Assembly (NCBI GenBank): GCA_964450715.1
Contig: CAYVFC010000082.1
Span: 1-35,790 of the forward strand
DNA length: 35,790 nt
Direction: 5' to 3'
Origin: CAYVFC01 sp964450715
Lineage (GTDB): Bacteria > Myxococcota_A > Polyangia > Polyangiales > JAFGIB01
Shown: positions 1 to 9,962 of the stretch, one piece after another
How positions within the stretch are numbered: the first letter of the stretch is position 1
How the letters are laid out: each line of letters opens with the position of its first letter
Program-made: the position numbers and the translations under genes
The notes under the pieces: generated by a model
Database searches by the model: none
What the model was told of the DNA's origin: nothing
Seen by the model: the letters and a program-made list of their open reading frames with translations, nothing else

Positions 1-1244
<1,244 letters not shown>

Positions 1245-1615
1245 TCTATCGTCTCCCGTCAAACGCCTAGCATACGAGGCGGAACTTCGCTCTTGAAGTC
1301 TTGTTTCTCGGTTCGGTTTACTGGACGGTCTCCAGTCTGCAAACAACTTAAATCTTAGCCCCGTCCCCCTCGTTTGCGTCCCCCTCGTTTGATTTTCGGT
1401 TAACACAAACCGACACCGGTCCTTGCCTGGACGGTCCCATCGAAAACCCTCATTCCTTTAGTTCTTCCAGCTCTCCCGGCCCTCCGCTGCCCCCTCCGAA
1501 ACCTCGAGCCCACCGGGGATATTTTCAGCACGAGAACGCGATCGTTCTAAGAATTCAGCCGCCTGCGCTCCTGTCAACGACAAAACGCGCAGGTGTCCTG
1601 ACCAGTCATCCATAC
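1245..1615. other. 371-base gap between the tandem lipoprotein genes
   Basis: I see no coding region here. It must carry the promoter and leader of the gene starting at 1244, but I could not pick a convincing -35/-10 pair. It contains an exact tandem direct repeat of 15 bases (CGTCCCCCTCGTTTG) at 1362-1376 and 1377-1391. Near the stop of the next gene there is a weak inverted repeat, CCTGCGC 1562-1568 with GCGCAGG 1587-1593, without a clear U tract; it is a poor terminator candidate. Confidence 0.6.
1362..1391. repeat. Exact 15-base tandem direct repeat upstream of the first lipoprotein gene
   Basis: Two abutting identical copies of CGTCCCCCTCGTTTG lie about 120-150 bases upstream of the ATG at 1244. 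It may be a protein-binding site or simply a small slippage duplication. Confidence 0.7.
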
Positions 1616-3376
1616 CTATTGCGTAATGCGGATCAACACGGCGGCGAGCACGCGATCGGGATCCAAGAAACCGGGGTAGTAACCCTCGGACTGTCCCACC
1701 GCGTATACCGTCCCGTCCGCTGCCACGTCGATTCCGTACCCGCGCTCGTGGGCCGTCCCGCCGATCTGCTTGGTCCAGACCACGTCTCCGTCGATGGTCC
1801 GACGCTGTACGAACATGTCATCGCCTCCGACGTGGGCACCGGGAACAAGCTCTCCGTCGATCTCTCCTACGATGTATACGTCGCCATCGGGACCGAGCGC
1901 GACGCCTCTTGCGTAGTCCGACGTCTTGAATCCGAATTGGTCGGTCCAAAGGACCGCTCCTCCGTCCTCTATACGGCTTACGAAGCACCCCCCGGTTCCA
2001 CCATCGATGTGACCGTCGGTACCGCCGACCACGATCAAGCTATCGTCCTCGAGCAATACCATGTCCCAGACCGCTTCATCGCCCGAGCTGCTCACCCAGC
2101 CAGTCCAGAGCTCGTTGCCGTCGCCGTCGAGCTTGCGACAAAAGCCGTCGGTATCGAAAATGCCTCCAACCCAGACTTCATCTGCACCGCGGGTCAAGAC
2201 GGTCGAAGCCTCGTCGTAGCCCGCGGCTCCCCATTGCCTGGTCCAGACCTCGTTTCCCTGCGCATCCAGTTTTCGAACGATCGCGTCGTTTACACCCTGA
2301 TTGTCGCCGGTTAGAGATCCTCCCGTATAACCCACAAAATAGACGTTGCCGTTTGCGTCCAATGTGAGATCGTGCACGCCTTCAACCGAAGACGTTCCCC
2401 ACTGGTGGTGCCAGGCAAGCGTTCGATCTGCGTTCCACTTGGTCACCGAACCGTCGCTCAGCCCGCTGTACGGCTCCCCGTCAAACGGACCCCCTATTTC
2501 GCCACCCACGAACAGCTCGCCACCTCCGCCAAACTCCAGAGCACCGGCGATGTCCGTTTCGCTTGTTCCCCATTGTACCACCCAGGAATCACTGAGCCGT
2601 ATCGCGGACTCAACAACCTGTGCTCGAACGTACATATCCAGTTTTCCGGCCGGCGTGTATCCGTTGAATGATCCCCCAAAACCACCGGCCACGATCACTT
2701 CGTTGCCGCGCACTATCACGGCTCGACCGCGAGCGCTATTTTCTCCGGTCCACTGATTGACGCGCACGTCCGGATCGGTGAAAGCACAAAAGCAATTCCC
2801 GAAATCGCAAGGCACCGCCGCACTCCACGCCGAGCATCCGGGGATCGTCTCCTCGCAGACCGTCTGTTCGCCCGCTTCGCATTCACTCGCGCCGACCTCG
2901 CACTCCATGCTACAGCAGCTACCGGTCACCGGGTCACATACCTCGCCTTTGCCGGTGCACGGATCGGGGTCGCACAGGTCGCTCACGCATATCCCCGCTT
3001 CGGCGTTCTCCTGATACCCGTCAGCGCATCGCTCACAACTCGCTCCTTGGTAGCCCGGATCGCACTCGCATACCGCGGCATCGCAGCTTCCGTGGTCGCC
3101 GCAGGCTCCGATGCAGCCGTCCTCGGTTCCGCCGTCACCGGAAATGGCTCCGCTTCCCGATACACTGCCCGCTCCCGAACCGGATGCGCCACCTCCGCCG
3201 TTTCCTGCGGCGTTGCCCGCGATCCCGGTCACGCCGGCGCTGCCGACAACGCCGCCCGAGCCGGCCCCGCTCGCCCCGGCGCCTTCACCCGCGCCTTCGG
3301 TGGCCGTGCCGTCCGAGCCGCAAGCGGCGATCAAAAGCAGAATCAACCACGCGAAAACGTATCGCCCTGGCCGCAT
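1616..3376 (-). CDS. Lipoprotein with EGF-like segment and SBBP-type beta-propeller
   Basis: The product has 586 residues. The frame is open further upstream, but the ATG at 3376 is favoured by AGGAGG 8 bases before it and by the signal peptide that follows directly, with lipobox LIAAC (Cys19). Residues ~20-75 are a Gly/Ala/Ser linker. Residues ~80-175 are Cys-rich, with an EGF/laminin-like block (CGDHGSCD, CECDPGYQG) and a second block ending CSMEC. From ~200 to the end run about six SBBP-like blades, with signatures such as VWTRQWG, VYFVGYTGG and VYIVGEIDG. SBBP repeats are found in secreted, often adhesive, surface proteins of myxobacteria and planctomycetes. It is the intact paralogue of the cut gene at 1-1244, and the tandem order suggests duplication. 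Partner unknown. Confidence 0.9.
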   Translation of the reverse strand: MRPGRYVFAWLILLLIAACGSDGTATEGAGEGAGASGAGSGGVVGSAGVTGIAGNAAGNGGGGASGSGAGSVSGSGAISGDGGTEDGCIGACGDHGSCDAAVCECDPGYQGASCERCADGYQENAEAGICVSDLCDPDPCTGKGEVCDPVTGSCCSMECEVGASECEAGEQTVCEETIPGCSAWSAAVPCDFGNCFCAFTDPDVRVNQWTGENSARGRAVIVRGNEVIVAGGFGGSFNGYTPAGKLDMYVRAQVVESAIRLSDSWVVQWGTSETDIAGALEFGGGGELFVGGEIGGPFDGEPYSGLSDGSVTKWNADRTLAWHHQWGTSSVEGVHDLTLDANGNVYFVGYTGGSLTGDNQGVNDAIVRKLDAQGNEVWTRQWGAAGYDEASTVLTRGADEVWVGGIFDTDGFCRKLDGDGNELWTGWVSSSGDEAVWDMVLLEDDSLIVVGGTDGHIDGGTGGCFVSRIEDGGAVLWTDQFGFKTSDYARGVALGPDGDVYIVGEIDGELVPGAHVGGDDMFVQRRTIDGDVVWTKQIGGTAHERGYGIDVAADGTVYAVGQSEGYYPGFLDPDRVLAAVLIRITQ

Positions 3377-3440
3377 TATCAAGCCTCCTGTCTGCGAACA
3401 GCTCAGTATATCGCCCAATAGGTAGTGCGACCCGCGCCAA

Positions 3441-4139
3441 TTATCCAGCCCCGAGCTCCGCCAGCCTGCGAAGCGCTTCCTGAAGACGCGGTTCGTTAGG
3501 GCACTTGGAGACCCCGATGCGCATGGCCTGTCGAAGCGCCTTGAGCTGATCTGCGGCCTCTCTTTCCAGCCGCTGTGTGGCTGCGGCGCGCTCCTCGGGC
3601 GCCATTCGCGATCGAGACCGGGCAAGCTCGGAAACAGCAGGTGTGCTCTCCTCGACGAATTCACCGACCGCTATACCCATCTCCTCGCAATTGTCGGGAA
3701 AACGCTCGAAGGCGCTCGCCATGTTTTCGTACAGAACGAGCACGGCCTGCTCTTCGGTCGTGATGTCAGGTCCACTGGCCGTATTCCGCGGTTCGGCGGG
3801 GTCGGCTTTCTCTTCCGGCACGGCTTTTTCGTTTGCGGCCGTCGATTTCCTATTTTCTATTGCCTCGCCCTCGAGTCGCGTCTTTGTTTCGCGCTCGGCC
3901 TGAACGCGTGCTTCAATTCTCGATTCGAGCTCTTCGATGCTCTTCGGACGCGTTTTGGCGGTTTTTTCCGGGTTGGTATCACTTTCGACCCCGCTTCCGG
4001 AAGAATACGCAGTAGTCGAATTCGTTGCGCGTTCTTCCGTCTTTTCGGCAGCGGATTCATCAACCGATTTTACGCGAATCAAAACGACCACCGCGACGAC
4101 GACCACAACGAGCCCGATAATCACATTTCGAAAGGACAT
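3441..4139 (-). CDS. Small membrane-anchored helical protein, unknown function
   Basis: 232 residues. An N-terminal hydrophobic helix (about residues 7-21, dominated by Val) gives a single anchor, followed by a long Glu/Lys/Ala/Thr-rich low-complexity and coiled-coil-like stretch (about 30-120). The C-terminal domain (about 125-230) is all-helical with two cysteines about 65 residues apart (DNCEEM and SKCPNE). I associate such two-Cys helical domains with unnamed myxobacterial periplasmic proteins, but this is memory of style, not a family match. GAGG lies about 8 bases before the ATG. The gene lies 64 bases upstream of the lipoprotein gene starting at 3376, on the same strand. No catalytic motif is seen. 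Confidence 0.8.
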   Translation of the reverse strand: MSFRNVIIGLVVVVVAVVVLIRVKSVDESAAEKTEERATNSTTAYSSGSGVESDTNPEKTAKTRPKSIEELESRIEARVQAERETKTRLEGEAIENRKSTAANEKAVPEEKADPAEPRNTASGPDITTEEQAVLVLYENMASAFERFPDNCEEMGIAVGEFVEESTPAVSELARSRSRMAPEERAAATQRLEREAADQLKALRQAMRIGVSKCPNEPRLQEALRRLAELGAG

Positions 4140-4163
4140 AACAAGACCTCAAAAGCAAGGATA

Positions 4164-4192
4164 CGCGGGTGGTGACCACGTCACCACCCGCG
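4164..4192 (-). terminator. Perfect 12-base hairpin after the large secreted-protein gene
   Basis: CGCGGGTGGTGA at 4164-4175 and TCACCACCCGCG at 4181-4192 pair perfectly over 12 bases with a 5-base loop. It starts 21 bases after the stop of the minus-strand gene at 4214-6865. In transcript direction it is followed by TATCCTTGCTTTTG, a loose U-rich stretch. It lies before the ATG at 4139, so it would separate the two genes into different transcripts. It is the strongest hairpin I found. Confidence 0.7.
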
Positions 4193-4213
4193 CATCTCGA
4201 AAGGGACTATCCG

Positions 4214-6865
4214 TCAGTTCCAGAGCGCGAACGGCGCACAGCTCCACTGATCTTCACCGCGAACCGCGATCTCGTTGGTTCCGTCACCAAGCGAAAACTC
4301 CGTTTGCAGCATGGCCCTTCCGAAAAAGAAGGGGCACGCCTTCGGCTTGGTAACGCTCGCTCCCACGGCGTTGATCTGGATCAGCTGTCCGATGAGGGGC
4401 AGGTCGGTCACGGTAACCTCGAAGGTTGGCCGGCCGGAACCACCACCTACGAAGTTCGCCACGAACGGCGTAGCGCCCGGAAGGCGCGAAAGCGTGACTG
4501 GGCCGTTCAGGTTGGTCACGCGCTCCGTGGTGCCCTCCAGCAGCAAGTTCCTCAACGTCAACTCGCTCTTGCTGAAGTCGATCGGAACCGAGGTATTGGT
4601 AACGCCGGTCAGAAAAACGCTGCCCAGCCGGAAGCTCAGGACTACCGCGGAACCGGCAATCTCGGTGAGCGGCGCGTAGTGAGGCGATGTCTCGGCAGAA
4701 ACGAGCACACGGATACGCTTGATGCCCTCGGCCTTGTCGACCGATATCTTGTAGAGCGAATCGGGAATAACGACGTCGACGTTGCCGCCCGACTCCTCGA
4801 CGATGTCGGTCAGCCAACCGTAGAAAGTTCCCTCATGCCAGGCGTGGATGCCGAAGCTCGGCATCGGAACGAGTATTTGAATCGTCTCTCCGTTGACCTG
4901 CGCCGTGCGACCGCTGTCGTAATAAGGGAAGACCTCGACAGTCGGATACTGGGCGGTCAATACCTCGCCGCAATCGAGCGCCGTATCGTTCGAATTGTAA
5001 CCGCCATCTTGCGGCAGCGCTTCGAAGGTACACCACTCCATATCTTCTATCGTGTTCTCCGGTATGCAAATACACGTCTCCTCCACGTACTGGATCGGCA
5101 TCCGGCCAGGCGGACATTCCTCGCCATCACCGATACAATAGGAGACGCAACCGGACACCTCCGGACCGTCGAGCGGCAGACACACGTCGGTCGGATGCGA
5201 GCAGCCGTCGGTCTTCTCGGAGAAGTCACGATCGCACTGGCTGCGCGTGGCTTCGAGCGCCGAGACGTCGTCGGTTACGGCATCTTCACCCGCGGGCGGC
5301 ATATTGGTACGAACGACGTGAAGGTAAACGTCGCGGCTGGGTTTGCTCGGATCGTTGTCTAACAGACCCCTCACGTTGATCTCGGCTACCGTATCGATCA
5401 GGGAGGCCTCTTCGAAGCGCGTGTTGATATACGCCGAGGCTTTCTGGAAAGACATCTTTTCTTCGGCTGCCTGAGAATTCGCTCGCAGTGACGCAAGCAA
5501 GCACTGGTGGAACCCGGGTGAACCAGTGGTGGTGAATGTCTGGCCGCAGACCTCTTGGTCGCTGGTTTCCGCGGCACAGGTTAGATTCATCGGATTAACG
5601 TCGAGATCGTTATCGGGATATATCGGGTCAAGTGTCACGGGATCGACGGGCACATCGTACACCGCTTCTCCAAGCGGTTTCCACTCCGACGCTCGCGCTA
5701 CAGTACCCCAATTCGACATCCAAAAAGACGTTATTAGTTCCCCGTCATTGATGATAGTCGGCAGAGGATTCGTCAACCATTCCGGTGGTACGACCGGAGA
5801 CGCCTCGAACGTATTCGTCGAGCCGGCAAACGGGCTAAGACAATTACTGCGTCCCTCGCAATCTGTCGCCACGGCACCGACGTGGGTGGCCGAGATGTCC
5901 GCCCGGCTAATGCTTATGCCGGTACATTTCGAACCAATGACCGCGGTTTCCGCCCATGTAGCAGGATTGTTGAAAAACGGATTGGAAACACCGAAGCCGC
6001 CGCCGCCCCAGTCACAGGTAGGCCAACAGCTTCCGACATTCGGAATGGAGAACTGAACCATTTTGCCAGCTGCAATCGTGTAATCGGCTCCCAACATCAT
6101 CCTCGCCGAGTTGCGCGCAAGAGGCGAGAGATCGGGCAAGCCGGATCCGGCCTGCGGAGTCTCGAGATTGATCTTGAAATGAACGGCCACCCTCGCGCCG
6201 TTCAACGCGGCTTCGTCCGGATCGGTCAGATTCCAGATTGCTAGGGTGTCCGGTACTATCCAGCCCGGAATCTCGCCCTCGGCCGAGTTCCACGTCCCGC
6301 CCGAAAGGCTGAAATGGGTGACATCCGAGTCGGCAACCGGCGCGTAGTAGCGATCGCCTGACGACTGCAAGCTTATCCGTACTCCCCAGGCATGGTACTC
6401 ATTCAACTGTCCCGAGTCCGGATTGTCGGCAATACCGAAGTATATGTAGTCGTTCGCCGTCGGATTGCTCGGGCTCTGGCGTATCTGCATGCTGACAGCG
6501 AGCTGGGTCGGGTCCGGGTCCGTTACGGCGTCCGCATACCTGTCTACGACAACGCGGTAGCGAACCCTGTCGTTATAGGTATCTTCCGGGTCGTTGATGA
6601 ACATCTGGCGCAACGGCGAACCGGTCCAGCGCGGGTCGCTCACGAAACCGGATGTCCGCTCGTCATAGGGGGTGTCGGTATCGGAGTCCGACGTGGGCGA
6701 CTGACCAGCCCCGGGCCACTGGGGCATACCCGCGAAGTTCGGCACCCGAGTAGGTTTCTGAAAACAAATCGGGGCTGCGATACTCGCCGTAGGCGCCGAA
6801 GCCAGCGCCGCGAGCAACCCTGCGACAACGTAACGCAGCGTCGGTTTGGTAAACAGTCGAAACAT
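4214..6865 (-). CDS. Large secreted protein, unknown function
   Basis: 883 residues. AGGAGA lies about 9 bases upstream of the ATG at 6865. The N-terminus is a normal Sec signal peptide (basic start, hydrophobic core ~12-22, likely cleavage near ASIAA). The mature part is beta-rich and Asp/Asn/Pro-rich with scattered cysteine pairs, plus a central Cys cluster around residues 560-620 (VCLPLDG, CVSYC, ETCICI). No lipobox and no membrane helix after the signal, so it is probably periplasmic, extracellular or surface-bound. I recognise no enzyme family. It lies 85 bases after the Cys-rich lipoprotein gene and could be cotranscribed with it or use a promoter in that gap. A hairpin follows its stop. 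Confidence 0.85.
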   Translation of the reverse strand: MFRLFTKPTLRYVVAGLLAALASAPTASIAAPICFQKPTRVPNFAGMPQWPGAGQSPTSDSDTDTPYDERTSGFVSDPRWTGSPLRQMFINDPEDTYNDRVRYRVVVDRYADAVTDPDPTQLAVSMQIRQSPSNPTANDYIYFGIADNPDSGQLNEYHAWGVRISLQSSGDRYYAPVADSDVTHFSLSGGTWNSAEGEIPGWIVPDTLAIWNLTDPDEAALNGARVAVHFKINLETPQAGSGLPDLSPLARNSARMMLGADYTIAAGKMVQFSIPNVGSCWPTCDWGGGGFGVSNPFFNNPATWAETAVIGSKCTGISISRADISATHVGAVATDCEGRSNCLSPFAGSTNTFEASPVVPPEWLTNPLPTIINDGELITSFWMSNWGTVARASEWKPLGEAVYDVPVDPVTLDPIYPDNDLDVNPMNLTCAAETSDQEVCGQTFTTTGSPGFHQCLLASLRANSQAAEEKMSFQKASAYINTRFEEASLIDTVAEINVRGLLDNDPSKPSRDVYLHVVRTNMPPAGEDAVTDDVSALEATRSQCDRDFSEKTDGCSHPTDVCLPLDGPEVSGCVSYCIGDGEECPPGRMPIQYVEETCICIPENTIEDMEWCTFEALPQDGGYNSNDTALDCGEVLTAQYPTVEVFPYYDSGRTAQVNGETIQILVPMPSFGIHAWHEGTFYGWLTDIVEESGGNVDVVIPDSLYKISVDKAEGIKRIRVLVSAETSPHYAPLTEIAGSAVVLSFRLGSVFLTGVTNTSVPIDFSKSELTLRNLLLEGTTERVTNLNGPVTLSRLPGATPFVANFVGGGSGRPTFEVTVTDLPLIGQLIQINAVGASVTKPKACPFFFGRAMLQTEFSLGDGTNEIAVRGEDQWSCAPFALWN

Positions 6866-6950
6866 AACGATTATCTCCTTTACTTTCTCACTCTCGAGCG
6901 TTTATCACTCATTCTAATAGCTACTGATCTAGCAAGAGGTTATCCGGTGC

Positions 6951-9900
6951 TTACTTTTGAACCTCGATAAACAAACCAATCTCACCGTTCCGCGCTCCGG
7001 TCGCCCCGAAAGAGAGGCTGGAGGGCAGGGCGAAGGTCCTCGTTCCGGAGCGATACCCATCTACGGGAGAGGACGCGGTATTCGCGTAGATACGGACGTC
7101 CTCCCCGCTACCGCTGGACTCGGAAATGTTCGCGACGATCCAGTAACGGGTGCCGCCGGTCAAACTCGTGTACTGGGAAGCACCGAGCTCACGATATGTC
7201 CAGTTCTTGTCATCGGGATACAGGGTAATCTGTCCGGTACGATTGATAATCGTAGTCGGCTCGTGTTGATCCGGTTCGGGTGCCGTATTTATCTCGTCGG
7301 CGTGCAGAGAGAGATACGCCCGCCCACCCGACGAGTTCGGAGTCGTCCGTATCCCGAAGGCAACCAATGTCACGTCTTCCTCGATTAGAATTGGCTGCGC
7401 TATGAGCAGGTTGTTGGAGAGCGGGTACTCGACGTCTCCGGGTCCGGACAGTCCCACTTCCACCGGAGGATTGTCGATACACCGTCCGTAGGTCTCGCTG
7501 CCGACTTCCTCGTCACAGATCTCGGGCGGATCGGCGGTACACACCTCGTAGTCGTACCAGACACCCTCGCTGTCGCAGCGCTGTGACTGGGTACGGCTAG
7601 TGCACTGAAACGTGTTCGCCACGCAATCGCCGTCGCAGTACCCACCGACACCTCCCACGTCGCCAAAGCACGTCGAGTCCACGCAGGGAACCGACGAACC
7701 CCAGTTATAGCCAACACAAATGAACTGCGCGGTCAGGCCGTCGCACTTGGTCGTGTCGATTACGCACTCCACACAATCGCCGTCGGCGATGCAAACGGGG
7801 CACGTCTCGACGAAGTCGAAGTCGCCGGTCGCGTCGCACAGCTCGCTGTTGTTGCCCGAGCAACGCGTCACACCCACCGTGCACTCGCCGATGCAGGCGA
7901 AACCGCCGGCGAGGTCGCGGCAGGTCTGGCCGTAAGTGCCGTTGTCGGTACAGTCGTCGGTCGTCCAGCTGTTGTCCACGCAGGTGTTCAGCTCCTGACC
8001 GTCGCAATAGGCGTCGCCGGTCACGCACTCGACGCAGCTCGAGGTGACCGGATCGCCGCTTTCGATGCAGACCGGGAAGTTACCGCCGCACGCTTCGAGA
8101 GTTGTACCCTGGCCCTCGCTGTCACAGCGGATGCGGCTGTTTCCGTCGCACCCCAGGTAGGTTCCGACGAAGCAGACGTCGCATTCGCCGGCCAGGGGAT
8201 CGGTCGCGTCGCACAACCCCTCGCCGCAGGGCACGGTATCCGCGGCCACGTAACCGGTGCCGTCCGGGTTGCAGTGCAGCAGGTTGTCGTCCACGTCGCA
8301 GTAGTAGTTGTTCGCAAAGCACACCTGGGTGGTGCACTGTCCCAGGGTCTCGTTGCACAGGGCCGCGCTGGAGCAGGGCGCTCCGTCGATGTCCCACCCG
8401 GTGTGGGTGTCGTTGCACTCGTACAGCTGCGCGCCCTCACAGCGATGCTGGCCGGTGGTGCATACCGCGCAAGCAGTGCCGGTGCCGAGCTGGCAGAGCG
8501 CGGCGCTCGAGCAGGTATCGCCGTTGCTGCTCGTCACCAGATCCGGGCCGCAGACGATGCGCGTCAATCCGCTGCACACCGCGTCGTCCGGACTCATGCC
8601 CTCGCAGCCGCTGACGATGGGCTTGCAGGTGCCCGGCGTGACCGCGTAGCGGTCGCAGAGCGAGCCCGAGGCGCAGGTCGCGCCCGGATCCGCGGCCCAG
8701 TAGCCGTCGTCGCTGCAGCTCTCGCGCTGGTCGCTCGCCTCGCCGGCGCAGCGATAGGTTCCCGGAGAGCACTCGCCCGTACAGCGATCGACGACACAGG
8801 TCTGCTGGTCGCAGGTCTCCGGCTCGCCCCAGGTGTTGTCCGACTGGCAGGAGCGCTGCTGCGAGGCGTTCACGCACTCGCTCGAGGGGTCCAGGCAATC
8901 TACGCAATCGCCCGAGCCCACGCAGAACGGTTGTGCGTCCGCGGTCAGCACCGCGCAATTATCCTGACTCAGCTCCTGGCCGTCCTCCGAGCAGACCGAG
9001 CGCGTCTCGCCGTCCAGGCAGGTGCCGGTCCCCTCGTTGCATACGTCGCACTGCCCGCCCACTCGGTCGCAGATGCCGTCGCCGCAATCGGTAGTCGAGT
9101 CGAAGTCCGTGCCGTCCGCGTTGCACAGCGTCAGCGTGTTGGTCTCGATAATGCAGGCGTATTGCTCGGGGTTGCATACGAAAGGCGTACACATGCCCAG
9201 CAACGCGTTACACTCGTCGGCGTTGCACAGCTCGACCTGCTTGAAACCGCTCTGCGTCTCATTGCACACCTGTAGCTCGTCGCCCTGGCAGCGGTACTCG
9301 CCCTCGATGCAGGGCAGGCACTCGCCGTCGCTCGAGCCCGTGCAGTGCTCGACCGTCTTGCAGGTCACGCGACTGCTGGTCACCAGATCCGGGCCGCAGG
9401 TGATCCGGTCGCGATCGATACAGGTAAACCCCTCGGGATCGACGCCGCTACAGCCCTCGGCAATGGGAGCGCACTCACCGGTCTCGCTGTTGCACAGCTG
9501 GCCCTTTGTGCACGACTCGGTCGATACCCATTGACCCTCGTCGCACGCGGAGCGGTAGGTCTGCGCCTGCCCTTCGCAGCGGATCTCGTCCTGGGCGCAG
9601 CCGGCATCGGTGCCTGCGTCGGTACCGCCGTCCATGTCGCCGCCGTCACCCGCGACGCCCCCCTCGCCCGCATCCGGATCTAGGACCGGGGACTGGCACC
9701 TTCCCGCCACGCACTGCTGGTCGCCGGGGCAGGGGCGACCCTCGCCGCACTCGTACTGGCAGTCGGCACCGGTACACCCCGCGGCACCGCCGCCATTGCC
9801 GCCGTCGCCGCCGCCGCCGCTGCCGGCGCTGGCGTCGCCCTCGAGCACCCGGCTCTCCTCGATGCCCAGGATCGCGTTACAGGATAGCGCGCACAAACCC

Positions 9901-9962
9901 AGAACAACCCCCGCCGCCAGAGCGAGCGATTTCCCGATGCCGATCTTTCCGCTCCGGTCCAT
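6951..9962 (-). CDS. Giant Cys-rich repeat lipoprotein with C-terminal beta domain
   Basis: About 1003 residues from the ATG at 9962; a GTG at 9965 is an equally possible start, giving one extra residue. Either start overlaps the TGA of the upstream PEGA gene (GTGATG), so translation is probably coupled; GGGAG lies just upstream. A signal peptide ends at a lipobox-like CALSC and is followed by NAILGIEES, a mature N-terminus style I associate with myxobacterial lipoproteins. After a Gly/Asp linker, residues ~65-830 consist of many Cys-rich units of about 40-50 residues, with patterns such as CxxGxxRCxGxxLxxC, containing well over 80 cysteines. The last ~160 residues lack cysteine and look like a jelly-roll domain (TGGTRYWIVANI). 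It is probably a disulfide-stiffened stalk presenting a binding domain at the surface. Confidence 0.88.
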   Translation of the reverse strand: MDRSGKIGIGKSLALAAGVVLGLCALSCNAILGIEESRVLEGDASAGSGGGGDGGNGGGAAGCTGADCQYECGEGRPCPGDQQCVAGRCQSPVLDPDAGEGGVAGDGGDMDGGTDAGTDAGCAQDEIRCEGQAQTYRSACDEGQWVSTESCTKGQLCNSETGECAPIAEGCSGVDPEGFTCIDRDRITCGPDLVTSSRVTCKTVEHCTGSSDGECLPCIEGEYRCQGDELQVCNETQSGFKQVELCNADECNALLGMCTPFVCNPEQYACIIETNTLTLCNADGTDFDSTTDCGDGICDRVGGQCDVCNEGTGTCLDGETRSVCSEDGQELSQDNCAVLTADAQPFCVGSGDCVDCLDPSSECVNASQQRSCQSDNTWGEPETCDQQTCVVDRCTGECSPGTYRCAGEASDQRESCSDDGYWAADPGATCASGSLCDRYAVTPGTCKPIVSGCEGMSPDDAVCSGLTRIVCGPDLVTSSNGDTCSSAALCQLGTGTACAVCTTGQHRCEGAQLYECNDTHTGWDIDGAPCSSAALCNETLGQCTTQVCFANNYYCDVDDNLLHCNPDGTGYVAADTVPCGEGLCDATDPLAGECDVCFVGTYLGCDGNSRIRCDSEGQGTTLEACGGNFPVCIESGDPVTSSCVECVTGDAYCDGQELNTCVDNSWTTDDCTDNGTYGQTCRDLAGGFACIGECTVGVTRCSGNNSELCDATGDFDFVETCPVCIADGDCVECVIDTTKCDGLTAQFICVGYNWGSSVPCVDSTCFGDVGGVGGYCDGDCVANTFQCTSRTQSQRCDSEGVWYDYEVCTADPPEICDEEVGSETYGRCIDNPPVEVGLSGPGDVEYPLSNNLLIAQPILIEEDVTLVAFGIRTTPNSSGGRAYLSLHADEINTAPEPDQHEPTTIINRTGQITLYPDDKNWTYRELGASQYTSLTGGTRYWIVANISESSGSGEDVRIYANTASSPVDGYRSGTRTFALPSSLSFGATGARNGEIGLFIEVQK

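Noticed and set aside
4169..5362. Open frame of 397 codons on the plus strand
   Set aside because: It lies wholly opposite the secreted-protein gene at 4214-6865, has no signal or domain, and is Arg-rich as expected from antisense of a GC-rich gene.
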